Part shown: positions 26,217 to 34,284 of the stretch, one piece after another
Position numbering within the stretch: position 1 is the stretch's first letter
Layout of the letters: each line of letters opens with the position of its first letter
DNA from: Thiomicrorhabdus sp.
GTDB lineage: Bacteria > Pseudomonadota > Gammaproteobacteria > Thiomicrospirales > Thiomicrospiraceae
Assembly (NCBI GenBank): GCA_015488565.1
Contig: WFNQ01000231.1
Location: 1-37,082, forward strand
Direction of reading: 5' to 3'
Length of the DNA stretch: 37,082 bases
The notes under the pieces: generated by a model
The model's input: the letters and a program-made list of their open reading frames with translations, nothing else
Told to the model about the DNA's origin: nothing
Databases searched by the model: none
Program-made: the position numbers and the translations under genes

Positions 26217-28414
26217 TCATGCGCCTTAGAAGAGGTTATATTATTTAGAATTGGAATTTTAATTATAAAGCAGGTATCCATTTCTGGCGATGACTTCAAT
26301 GAAATTTGCCCGTGATGCTCTTCAACAATTTTACGAACAATCGCCAAACCTAAGCCCGAACCTTTGGGTTTATCGCTCGCATAAGGTTCAAAAATCCAGT
26401 TTTGAGCCTCTTCGGCAATCCCAGGTCCATTATCCCGTATTTCTATCACAAATTGCTCCTGTTCATTACAATAGGTTCGAATTTGAATTTTAGGTAAAAT
26501 GGTATCTTCAGTCGCTTCAATCGCGTTTTTAACTAAATTATGAAACAGTTGTCGTAAGCGGGCCTTATCTGCCAAGACCACTGGGCAATCTTCCATCAAC
26601 GCCAACGTTAAATCCCATTTTGCCATGGGGTCTTGGTACATAACTGCAATATCAATAATCAACTGATTAATATCCGTCTCTTCTAATAAAACCTCAGGGG
26701 TATTTGCATAATCGGAAAACGCTTGCACCAAGGTTTTCATCGTTGTAACCTGTTCAATAATGGTATGGGTCATTCGATTTAATAGGGCTTTACTTTGTCC
26801 TCCCAGCTCTTTTTCTAGCTTAAACTGCAGACGCTCTGCAGAGAGCTGAATCGGCGTTAATGGATTTTTAATCTCATGCGCCAAACGACGTGCCACATCA
26901 CTCCACGCTGCATTTAACTGAGCTTGAACCAGTGCGGTAATATCATCAATTACAATGACATAGCCCCCTATTTTTTTATCCATACTCGGTAAAGTTGAGC
27001 CATGAATCATCAATATTTTTTGCCCATATTGGGAGGCAAATTCATATTGCAAATGCCACGGTTTTTCGCTCTGTTTTAGCAAGGGAGAAATGTGGGTAAA
27101 AAATTCAACCAGCTGCGGTAAATTATCATCTCGATACAATAAGTGCTCAAAGTGCTGTCCAATATAGTTCGAAAACTCCACATTAAAAATATTATTGGCC
27201 ACATCATTACTGGTTCGCAACCGTAAGTTCATATCCAGCGTCAACACGCCGCTGGTTAAGTTTTTAATAATCGCCTGTAAGTATAGTTTTTGAACTTCGG
27301 TTTGCTGATGCCCAAGCTTAATTTCATTACGAGCCTGTGCAATGCGCTGAATCATGTCATTAAAAGATTGGGTTAAATCACCAAACTCATCGTTCTCTTT
27401 AATGGGCATTTTAATACTGTAGTCCCCTTTTGAAACCGCTCGCGTTCCTCGTGCTAGGGTTCGAATGGGGGTGGTAAAGTTTTGGACGGCCTGAATCGTA
27501 AACAGCACCGCCGTCGCCAAGGTTAACAGCAAGACCATAGAGAGAATTAAAGTAAAACTGGTAATCAATGGACCTTTTAAATAGGACAACTCCTGATACT
27601 GTGCCGACGCGGCAGCAACAGACTCGGCCAATGCCGTCATAGATTGCGGAATCAAAAAGATGGCTTGCAATGCATAAGTGCCTGAAACCCCAAAATCAGA
27701 AAAAGGAATAATGACTCGAATAAATTGATCATCCGATGTTAACCCTGGACGGGTTTCAACGGCGGCATAGGTCTTTTTTTGACGAATTTGTTGAAAAAGA
27801 TTGTCTCCAGGTGGCTCAGGTAAAATAGTGGTATTTTCTTGACTGCTGAAGGCAATCAACTGTTGGTTGGAGTGGTACAAAGCCAGCTCTTGCGCCCCCA
27901 ATAAACTGCGTAATCGATTAACTTCAATCACAGGTGACATCGCTAATAAACTTCCCTTTTCCTCCACAATCGCTTGTGTCAATTTCAAACGATCTCGCGT
28001 GCTGTTATCCAAAGACAACCGAACAAGTGCGGATGCATTTTCTAATGCCGTTTCAGTTTTTACATCAAACCACTGGTTGATTCCTTGTTGAATAAACATT
28101 AATGAAAAGTAAAAAATAATCGCTGTTGGGATGCCTATCATCAGCGTTGAAGCCAGTGTTAAACGAATGGTGATTTTAATGCCAGGGGTTCTTTTTTTAT
28201 ACTGTACTCGAAGCATCCAAAGTGCTTTAAGTAAGACAAACAGTACCACCCCGATCCCAGCCAAAGTGAAAAACAATAATGAAGAGTAAGTATCAGCAAA
28301 GCTCGATGCGTTTTGCAAAATCTGGCTCATAATCACCAAAGAGAGCATTAATACACTCGAAATCAGTGTAATCCAACCGTATTGCTTCAAAAATGTCCAA
28401 AAACCAGAATACAT
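26213..28414 (-). CDS. ntrY: NtrY-like sensor histidine kinase
   Basis: The 733-residue inner-membrane kinase is predicted to phosphorylate the adjacent NtrX. It has two or three N-terminal membrane helices (about 12-35, 42-68, 83-110), an extracytoplasmic sensing region, a further helix (about 285-310), a HAMP domain (about 312-365: PIRTLARGTRAVSKGDY), a PAS domain (about 370-490), a HisKA domain with H513 in RRLAHEIKNPLTPIQLSAERL, and a HATPase domain with NLVKNAIEA, DNGPGIAEEA and KGSGLGLAIVRKIVEEHHG. The layout is that of NtrY proteins. It is three bases downstream of the DUF4390 gene. Confidence 0.93.
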   Translation of the reverse strand: MYSGFWTFLKQYGWITLISSVLMLSLVIMSQILQNASSFADTYSSLLFFTLAGIGVVLFVLLKALWMLRVQYKKRTPGIKITIRLTLASTLMIGIPTAIIFYFSLMFIQQGINQWFDVKTETALENASALVRLSLDNSTRDRLKLTQAIVEEKGSLLAMSPVIEVNRLRSLLGAQELALYHSNQQLIAFSSQENTTILPEPPGDNLFQQIRQKKTYAAVETRPGLTSDDQFIRVIIPFSDFGVSGTYALQAIFLIPQSMTALAESVAAASAQYQELSYLKGPLITSFTLILSMVLLLTLATAVLFTIQAVQNFTTPIRTLARGTRAVSKGDYSIKMPIKENDEFGDLTQSFNDMIQRIAQARNEIKLGHQQTEVQKLYLQAIIKNLTSGVLTLDMNLRLRTSNDVANNIFNVEFSNYIGQHFEHLLYRDDNLPQLVEFFTHISPLLKQSEKPWHLQYEFASQYGQKILMIHGSTLPSMDKKIGGYVIVIDDITALVQAQLNAAWSDVARRLAHEIKNPLTPIQLSAERLQFKLEKELGGQSKALLNRMTHTIIEQVTTMKTLVQAFSDYANTPEVLLEETDINQLIIDIAVMYQDPMAKWDLTLALMEDCPVVLADKARLRQLFHNLVKNAIEATEDTILPKIQIRTYCNEQEQFVIEIRDNGPGIAEEAQNWIFEPYASDKPKGSGLGLAIVRKIVEEHHGQISLKSSPEMDTCFIIKIPILNNITSSKAHE

Positions 28415-28417
28415 AAT

Positions 28418-29026
28418 TTATCGCCAACTTTTTGGGGTGCGAATTTTAAATGACTGCCAACCACTGTCTAACTGCCAGTAAGGCTCAAGCAAGGAGTCAA
28501 TCAATAATGGTGGCGGAAGTCGCCATTTATTCAATGAAACTCGTATTTTCAAAAAATACGTCTGCTCTGGGTGTAACTCCACCAAATTTATCAGCGGAAG
28601 TGCTTGTAATGTGCCTAATGTCTGTAGTGCTTCTTTTAAGGTTTGAAATGTTTGGCGTTTATGATTTCGATGGTTATAAAGCACATAGTAACGATTTACG
28701 CCATACGCATACAGTTCAGTGTGATACTCAATGGATTTTCGAACCCGCTCAAAAGTCATGCCTAATAATGGCTTCTCTTCAAGCAAGATAATTTCCGTTT
28801 TAAATAGAATTGAAATATCATGATGAATCGCCGAGACAACTTCCTCTGGAAGCGTAAAATCAATCTCCGCATTCAGCACCAATTTTTGATCTTGAATAAC
28901 CTCTTTTAGCTCAGAAAAATGAATCGCTCCCTTTGCCCAAACAAGACTGGTTTGAGCGCAGAAAAAAAGAAACATCAATAAGAAAAAACGCAATGAGAGT
29001 AAGAAGCTATCCTGCGTTTTTTTCAC
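28418..29026 (-). CDS. DUF4390 secreted/anchored protein
   Basis: This is a DUF4390-family protein of unknown function, commonly found between rsmB and ntrY in gammaproteobacteria. The long frame reaches into rsmB, but GTG 29026 is preferred: it follows the rsmB stop, has GAGAAG 8 bases upstream, and begins a normal signal sequence (MKKTQDSFLLSLRFFLLMFLFF, cleavage near VWAKG). This gives 203 residues. The mature part is beta-rich with an E/D-rich N-terminal segment (LVLNAEIDFTLPEEVVSAI), an R/Y block (NRYYVLYNHRN) and a C-terminal ..W.LDSGWQSFKIR. It is probably periplasmic. The position suggests a link with NtrY sensing, but no function is proven. Confidence 0.8.
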   Translation of the reverse strand: MKKTQDSFLLSLRFFLLMFLFFCAQTSLVWAKGAIHFSELKEVIQDQKLVLNAEIDFTLPEEVVSAIHHDISILFKTEIILLEEKPLLGMTFERVRKSIEYHTELYAYGVNRYYVLYNHRNHKRQTFQTLKEALQTLGTLQALPLINLVELHPEQTYFLKIRVSLNKWRLPPPLLIDSLLEPYWQLDSGWQSFKIRTPKSWR

Positions 29027-29027
29027 C

Positions 29028-30359
29028 TTAACGCTTCTCAAGTAGGCCGTAAAAAAAACCGTCCATGCCATCCGTATTCGGTAAAATTTGTCGGCCTGAA
29101 CCATCAAAACTTGCTCCCCACTTCGCATCAATCACAATCTCTTTCGCACTGGGTTCAGAATCTAAAAAGTGCTTTATTTGCATTCGGTTCTCTTGAGGCA
29201 GCACAGAGCATGTTGCATATAATAAGCGCCCCCCCTGTTTTAATAAGGGCCAAAGTGCTTCTAAAATTTCTCTCTGAATCAAGACCAGTTCATCAATATC
29301 CTCTTCGGTTCGATGCCACTTAATATCAGGATGACGACGAATAATTCCCGTTGCTGAACAGGGTGCATCCAATAAAATTTTATCAAACAACTCACCATCC
29401 CACCATGAATTGGGTTGCGAAGCATCACCCACCTGATACTCCGCATCCAAATCCAAGCGATATAAGTTTTCAGCAAGTCGCTCCAAGCGTTCTGGCTCTT
29501 TTTCAAGTGCAAACACCCGTGCTTGGTTATTCGAATATTCCAGCAAATGCGTGGTTTTTCCGCCGGGCGCAGCACAGGCATCTAAAATACGCTCTTCTGG
29601 CAAAGGGGCTAATATCGTTGCCGCCAACTGTGCGGCTGGGTCCTGTACACTAAAGCCCCCTTCGTTATAAGTAGGCAAGCTGGTCACATCAACACTCTGT
29701 TGCAACACAATTCCTTGTGGTGCAATCGGGTGTGGCACGGCTTGAATATCCGCTTGAGCTAATTTGTCCAGTAAGGTGTCGCGTGTTTGTTGCAGTACAT
29801 TCACTCGTAATGTTAGGGAAGCAATTTGATTATTCGCAGCCAGTACCGCTTCCCAATCATTCGGGTATCCTTTGCGTAACAACCGAACCATCCATTGAGG
29901 ATGCGCATAACGATAGGCTGGCTTTAAATCGACCTCAGCACAAATGGCCTCTTTTTTACGTAAGAAATTACGTAACACGCCATTGACCAACCCCTTTGCC
30001 CAAGGTTTTTTCAATTTAGGTAAGACGGCAACGGTTTCCGAAACGGCCGCATGTTCTGGTGTTTCCATATACAAAATCTGATACAAACCCAATAAAATTA
30101 ACTGGTTAATGTCTTCATCTTTCGCTTTCAGTTTCTTTTTAAGCAATTGTGCTCGAATGGCTTCTAAACGCACTTGCCAACGTAACGTGCCTAACACCAT
30201 GTTTTGGGTAAAATTGCGTTCACGACGATCAGAAAACTGTGCTAGCCCTTCGGGCAAGGCTTGGCTCAATGAGCGTCCCTTTTCAATCACGGTTAAACAG
30301 ATTTTAAGTGCAATAAAGCGCGTGTTTAAAAGGGATGGCTGAGCTGAAGAGCCACTCAT
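29028..30359 (-). CDS. rsmB: 16S rRNA (cytosine967-C5)-methyltransferase RsmB
   Basis: RsmB (Sun, Fmu) methylates C967 of 16S rRNA with AdoMet. The 443-residue protein has an N-terminal NusB-like RNA-binding domain (about 10-140) and a C-terminal methyltransferase domain with the AdoMet motif LDACAAPGGKTTHLLE, DAPCSATGIIRRHPDIKW (motif IV Cys) and LLYATCSVLPQEN (motif VI catalytic Cys). The length matches E. coli RsmB (429). Its ATG overlaps the fmt stop by four bases (ATGA), so the two are translationally coupled. Confidence 0.95.
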   Translation of the reverse strand: MSGSSAQPSLLNTRFIALKICLTVIEKGRSLSQALPEGLAQFSDRRERNFTQNMVLGTLRWQVRLEAIRAQLLKKKLKAKDEDINQLILLGLYQILYMETPEHAAVSETVAVLPKLKKPWAKGLVNGVLRNFLRKKEAICAEVDLKPAYRYAHPQWMVRLLRKGYPNDWEAVLAANNQIASLTLRVNVLQQTRDTLLDKLAQADIQAVPHPIAPQGIVLQQSVDVTSLPTYNEGGFSVQDPAAQLAATILAPLPEERILDACAAPGGKTTHLLEYSNNQARVFALEKEPERLERLAENLYRLDLDAEYQVGDASQPNSWWDGELFDKILLDAPCSATGIIRRHPDIKWHRTEEDIDELVLIQREILEALWPLLKQGGRLLYATCSVLPQENRMQIKHFLDSEPSAKEIVIDAKWGASFDGSGRQILPNTDGMDGFFYGLLEKR

Positions 30360-31330
30360 AAAAACCGGTGTCCAAGTAACTGTCTTGATTGTGCGAAATC
30401 GTACGCTGACATCATTTTTTTACCTGAAGGTTGTACCTGCTGAATCAAAATGGGCATGCTACCTGTCACAACCACCATCCCTGATTTTTCAATCGCCAAC
30501 ACCGTTCCAAAATTTCTCCCCCCCCCTTGATACGCTTGAGCCTCTTCTGCTGAAAGTAATCGAGCCTGCCCTACACGCAGTGGTTTCTCTTGAAAATGGG
30601 TAAAAGCAACCGGCCATGGATTAAAGGCTTGTATTTTTCGTACCAAACGCTCGGCTGACTCACTCCATTGAATTTCAGCTTCTGCTTTGCTCAATTTTTT
30701 TGCATAAGTCGCTAGCGCGTTATCTTGTTGTTCAGGCTTAAGTTGCTGTGCTTGTAATTGTGTTAAGGTTGCCGTTAAGGCCGTCGCCCCCAACAGGCTT
30801 AAACGATCATGCAAGCTACCACTATTGTCCTCTACGGTAATGGTGGTATTGACTTTATTCAGCATATCACCGGTATCCAAACCAATGTCCATCTGCATAA
30901 TGGTCACACCCGTTTCAGCGTCTCCAGCTTCAATCGCTCGCTGAATCGGGGCGGCACCACGCCAACGTGGCAACAAAGAGGCATGAATATTTAAGCAACC
31001 ATAAGTAGGCGCATCCAACACGGCTTTGGGCAATAACAAACCATAAGCCACCACAACCATTAAATCGGCTTTTAAATCCACTAGCGTTTTCTGTGCCTCC
31101 GCGGTCTTTAAACTATCTGGTTGAAAAACAGGCAAATCATGCGCTAAAGCTAGCGTTTTAACAGGACTGGCCGTTAATTTTCGCCCACGCCCTGCTGGGC
31201 GATCTGGCTGTGTATAAACGGCAATCACCTCATGCTCTGAATCCAACAAGGCCTGTAAAGCAGGTACAGAAAACTCAGGTGTACCCGCAAAAATAATTCG
31301 TAACGAAGGGGGGGGGGATTTTTTTGACAT
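30356..31330 (-). CDS. fmt: Methionyl-tRNA formyltransferase Fmt
   Basis: Fmt formylates the initiator Met-tRNA using 10-formyl-tetrahydrofolate. Signatures are RIIFAGTPEFSVPAL, AVYTQPDRPAGRGRKLTASPVK, and the catalytic block LNIHASLLPRWRGAAPIQRAIEAGD with the conserved Asn and His, then GVTIMQMDIGLDTGDML with the conserved Asp; a C-terminal OB-type domain follows. ATG 31330 gives 324 residues; the TTG just before it is unlikely. It is 6 bases after def. Two long G tracts (G10 at 31308-31317 near the start, coding for Ser-Pro-Pro-Pro-Ser, and 9 bases at 30518-30526 coding for Gly-Gly-Gly) make the frame vulnerable to slippage. Confidence 0.96.
   Translation of the reverse strand: MSKKSPPPSLRIIFAGTPEFSVPALQALLDSEHEVIAVYTQPDRPAGRGRKLTASPVKTLALAHDLPVFQPDSLKTAEAQKTLVDLKADLMVVVAYGLLLPKAVLDAPTYGCLNIHASLLPRWRGAAPIQRAIEAGDAETGVTIMQMDIGLDTGDMLNKVNTTITVEDNSGSLHDRLSLLGATALTATLTQLQAQQLKPEQQDNALATYAKKLSKAEAEIQWSESAERLVRKIQAFNPWPVAFTHFQEKPLRVGQARLLSAEEAQAYQGGGRNFGTVLAIEKSGMVVVTGSMPILIQQVQPSGKKMMSAYDFAQSRQLLGHRFL
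30509..30526 (+). repeat. AAAATTT-CT-C9 homopolymer element inside fmt
   Basis: AAAATTT (30509-30515), CT and nine C (30518-30526) lie on the strand opposite to fmt, where they encode Gly-Gly-Gly-Arg-Asn-Phe. The layout is the same as at 15693-15709 in non-coding DNA. Confidence 0.7.
31308..31317 (+). repeat. G10 tract near the fmt start
   Basis: Ten consecutive G (C on the coding strand) begin 13 bases inside fmt. The tract lies before the conserved first strand of the enzyme, so slippage would abolish the protein. Confidence 0.7.
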
Positions 31331-31336
31331 CAAATC

Positions 31337-31843
31337 TTAAGACTCTTTTTGTTCCATCAATTTACGAAACTGTTGCAAGGCACGAGTGCGCTTTAATCCT
31401 GATAGATGATCAATAAACATTTTGCCATCTAAGTGATCAATTTCATGCTGAATACATACCGCCAATAACTCATTGGCTTCAAACTCAATCTGCTTACCAT
31501 CACGATCCATGCCTCGTACTAAAATATCACTAGGACGCTTAATGGTCGCATAGATACCCGGCATAGACAGACACCCCTCTTCCCAGCTGATTTTACCAGC
31601 ACTTTGTACGATTTCAGGGTTCATTAATATAATCGGTTGATCGCCCTTTTCAGAGACGTCCAACACAATTAAACGTTGTTGAACCGCCACTTGCGGTGCC
31701 GCCAAACCAATGCCTGGTGCGTCATACATGGTATACAGCATGTCATCAATTAATTTATCCAATGCGTCATTCATCTCAGGAATGGGCGCACACACTTCTC
31801 TTAATCCCGCTTCGGGGTAGAGAACAATATCGAGTTTTTCCAT
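31337..31843 (-). CDS. def: Peptide deformylase Def
   Basis: Def removes the formyl group from the N-terminal methionine of new proteins. The 168-residue protein (E. coli 169) has all three motifs: GIGLAAPQV, EEGCLSMPG (metal-ligand Cys) and QHEIDHLDG (two ligand His and catalytic Glu). It is the first gene of the long minus-strand run and shares a 59-base divergent promoter region with dprA. Confidence 0.97.
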   Translation of the reverse strand: MEKLDIVLYPEAGLREVCAPIPEMNDALDKLIDDMLYTMYDAPGIGLAAPQVAVQQRLIVLDVSEKGDQPIILMNPEIVQSAGKISWEEGCLSMPGIYATIKRPSDILVRGMDRDGKQIEFEANELLAVCIQHEIDHLDGKMFIDHLSGLKRTRALQQFRKLMEQKES

Positions 31844-31888
31844 AGTTATTTTTATGCTTCAGTTATACTTAATCTAATCAATTTTTTA

Positions 31889-31894
31889 TATTAT
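31889..31894 (+). promoter_or_regulatory. Possible -10 box of dprA
   Basis: TATTAT at 31889-31894 lies so close to the dprA ATG at 31903 that the mRNA would start at, or within a few bases of, the start codon. There is no Shine-Dalgarno before that ATG. The -35 is weak. Confidence 0.3.
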
Positions 31895-31902
31895 AGCGAA
31901 CT

Positions 31903-33042
31903 ATGTCTATTTTTTCTGATTTACCCAGCCTACTAGCACTGCATGTAAACCATATTCCCTTAAAACAGGCGCTAGAACTGCAAGCCCATTTTGGTAGCCT
32001 TAAAAACACCTTACAAGCCTCTCAAAAAGCACTTGCTGACACTCAAATACTCAAACCCTCTCAACTTGCCCGACTGCTTGATAAAAAAGAAACGCAACAA
32101 CAAGTGGCGCAAGCGATCCGTTGGGGTGAACAAGAGAATCAAAATTGGTTGCCCTTTGGCAGTGAACACTACCCCGATTTACTGCAAAGTATCGACGATG
32201 CGCCTCTACTGCTCGCAACCCGAGGTCGATTCGAGCTTTTACAAGACCCGCAACTGGCGATTGTGGGCAGTCGACATGCCTCAAAACAAGGCCTCATGAT
32301 TGCCAAAGATTTTGCACAACACCTATCCAGCCAGGGCTTAGGTATTACCAGTGGTCTGGCACTTGGAATTGATGCTGCCGCCCACCAAGGCGGACTTCAA
32401 GGCATGGGTAAGACCATCGCGGTCGTCGCAACGGGACTGGATAGAATCTACCCTGCGGCCAATCAGGCCCTAGGCCGTCAAATTGCCGAAGAGGGTGTGA
32501 TGGTGTCTGAATTTCCATTAGGAACGAAGCCATTAACCTATCACTTTCCGAAACGAAATCGAATCATAAGCGGACTCAGTGTTGGCACCTTAGTCGTGGA
32601 AGCCGCACTAAAAAGTGGGTCATTAATCACCGCAAAAACGGCAATGAATCAAGGAAGAGAGGTGTTTGCTGTACCAGGTTCTATTAATAACCCGCAAGCG
32701 AAAGGATGTCATCAACTGATTAAACAAGGCGCAAAACTAGTAGAGTCTGGACAAGATATTTTAGAGGAACTTTCTGCGTTACTGCAACACGCTTTAACCC
32801 CTCAAGCCGATGACCTCTTTGCCACTGAAGCGTCACCAAAATCAACTGACAAAAATTTTTCTCCCCCCTCTTCTCACCAACCGGCTATTTTAGAACACAT
32901 TGGTTACGAACCCATAGGCATGGATGAACTGATCGTATTAAGCAAAAGTCCTGTTTATGATATTCAAAGTCAATTAATGCTATTGGAGCTATCTGGAGAG
33001 GTAGAGAAGCTGTCAGCAGGACGCTGGCGTAGACTTAATTAA
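31903..33042 (+). CDS. dprA: DNA processing protein DprA/Smf
   Basis: DprA loads RecA on single-stranded DNA during natural transformation. The 379-residue protein has an N-terminal helical part (SAM-like, 1-90), the Rossmann-type core (about 110-290: LAIVGSRHASKQGL, GLGITSGLALGIDAAAHQGGL, TIAVVATGLDRIYPAAN, HFPKRNRIISGLS, LVVEAALKSGSLITAKTA, REVFAVPGSI) and a C-terminal winged-helix domain (about 320-379). The length is usual for the family. It is divergent from def, as in many gammaproteobacteria. It suggests the organism may be naturally competent, though dprA is also found in non-competent species. Confidence 0.95.
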   Translation: MSIFSDLPSLLALHVNHIPLKQALELQAHFGSLKNTLQASQKALADTQILKPSQLARLLDKKETQQQVAQAIRWGEQENQNWLPFGSEHYPDLLQSIDDAPLLLATRGRFELLQDPQLAIVGSRHASKQGLMIAKDFAQHLSSQGLGITSGLALGIDAAAHQGGLQGMGKTIAVVATGLDRIYPAANQALGRQIAEEGVMVSEFPLGTKPLTYHFPKRNRIISGLSVGTLVVEAALKSGSLITAKTAMNQGREVFAVPGSINNPQAKGCHQLIKQGAKLVESGQDILEELSALLQHALTPQADDLFATEASPKSTDKNFSPPSSHQPAILEHIGYEPIGMDELIVLSKSPVYDIQSQLMLLELSGEVEKLSAGRWRRLN

Positions 33043-33964
33043 AAACACGGCCAATCGCAGTACGACCGTTATCTTCATAATGCAAGGAGTCAAAACTCAG
33101 TTTATTGGCAATCATCACCCCGCGGCCATGACTGTGCATTGCTCGTTCTGGCGAAAAATCTAAATATGAGGCATAGTTAAAACCTTGCCCCATATCCCGA
33201 ATGGTAAACTGCAATTCCTTTGGCTTACGTTCAAACTCAATTGAGACTAATTTATCCCTATTTTCAGGGAGTTTTTGACGGTATTCAATCTCAGCTTGAA
33301 GTTGATCGGTCAAAATAAGCGTCGTTTTTTCTTCATAGGTAATGTTTAAATTGCCATGCTCAATCGCATTGGTCATCAATTCAAACAACCCAATAACAAC
33401 CTCTTGAGGCTTAGGGGTAATAAACGCTAAAGCACACGCCAAATTTCTCGCGTCCTCAATCGTTTTAATTTGAAAGTGCGCCACTTGAAGCTTAGACTCT
33501 AATCGTGCTGACTGATCCTTGACAGCAATTAAGCTCTGACTCAACACTTGCTGATGATCAAAACCAATAACGGCGGCCTTTAATACCGAGAGTAATAATG
33601 TTTGAGTATAAGGTTTGACCAGATAAAAATAGACACCGTGCTGTAGACTCTGCTCAATTTTATCTGGCTCTTCTAAATCCGCCTGAAAAATAACAGGGAC
33701 TACCGAGTACTGTCCATTTTTTTTAAGCGCTTTTAATAAAGCTAAATTTTCAACATAACGATCATTGTTATCAAATAAATACGCGTCATAAAGGGAAGAA
33801 ACATCTTGAAGAATGCACTGCTTTGCCTCATAAACGTTGTCCACAAAGGTAAGTTTAACAGGTTGACCAGCTAACTTTGCACGCAAGGCACGCTCTGAGC
33901 TATCATTTGCACCAATGATCAGCACTGAAATCGATTGCATACTAACATTATGAGAACTAAGCAC
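33035..33964 (-). CDS. Receiver domain fused to an RsbW-type HATPase
   Basis: The protein combines a response-regulator receiver (about 10-135 from the chosen start; D in AYLFDNND, Lys in YLVKPYT) with a short linker helix and an anti-sigma/serine-kinase type HATPase_c domain (about 185-309: ELMTNAIEHGNLNI, DMGQGFNY, HSHGRGVMIANKLSFDSLHY). Such fusions usually act on an anti-sigma antagonist (STAS) partner; no partner is encoded nearby. The open frame extends to GTG 34018, but that start falls inside a palindromic repeat. GTG 33964 has AAGGA 5 bases upstream and gives 309 residues; ATG 33940 is a further alternative. The gene is on the minus strand between dprA, which it overlaps by 8 bases at the 3' end, and topA. 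Confidence 0.85.
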   Translation of the reverse strand: MLSSHNVSMQSISVLIIGANDSSERALRAKLAGQPVKLTFVDNVYEAKQCILQDVSSLYDAYLFDNNDRYVENLALLKALKKNGQYSVVPVIFQADLEEPDKIEQSLQHGVYFYLVKPYTQTLLLSVLKAAVIGFDHQQVLSQSLIAVKDQSARLESKLQVAHFQIKTIEDARNLACALAFITPKPQEVVIGLFELMTNAIEHGNLNITYEEKTTLILTDQLQAEIEYRQKLPENRDKLVSIEFERKPKELQFTIRDMGQGFNYASYLDFSPERAMHSHGRGVMIANKLSFDSLHYEDNGRTAIGRVFN

Positions 33965-33993
33965 ACGCTTCCTTATTTTTATAACATCTCTTA

Positions 33994-34041
33994 AACCCAA
34001 ATCCTTACCTAGAAACACGAATCTAGGTAAGGATTTGGGTT
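33994..34041. repeat. Large perfect palindrome (20-bp arms)
   Basis: The arms 33994-34013 and 34022-34041 are perfect inverted copies around the 8-base loop AACACGAA. The arm core is AAATCCTTACCTAGA. Both arms resemble the ends of the element at 15472-15629, and the centre TAGAAACACGAAT also occurs at 4752-4764. It lies 29 bases upstream of the receiver/HATPase gene. Confidence 0.75.
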
Positions 34042-34248
34042 AAATATCTACTTCTGGAAGTGAAAACCTTCTGTCTCTTTCTCAGACGGGCTCACTAGTG
34101 GGTATTCTACCGACAACACGCATGCAGTTTAATCTAAAATAAGTCTTAACGTTAGTACTTATAGGTAAAAATATAAAATAAATACGTAATTACATTGGTT
34201 TTAATCGACTTAAAATACTTTTTAAGAAAAAAATGCATTAAGTATTTG

Positions 34249-34284
34249 CAAAATACAAAAAAATTTTGCACCCTTAAAAAAGGG
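34249..34284 (+). other. Two hairpin-forming repeats in the topA leader
   Basis: TGCAAAAT (34249-34256) pairs with ATTTTGCA (34263-34270). Next to it ACCCTT (34270-34275) pairs with AAGGGT (34280-34285), and a T7 run comes about six bases later. The second looks like a weak terminator or attenuator, 50 bases before topA. Confidence 0.35.

Noticed and set aside
29027-29131. N-terminal extension of the DUF4390 protein into rsmB
   Set aside because: It would bury the signal peptide behind about 35 residues read from rsmB in another frame.
33965-34018. N-terminal extension of the receiver-HATPase gene up to GTG 34018
   Set aside because: That start lies inside the 48-base palindrome and the added residues are encoded by the repeat; GTG 33964 has a better Shine-Dalgarno.
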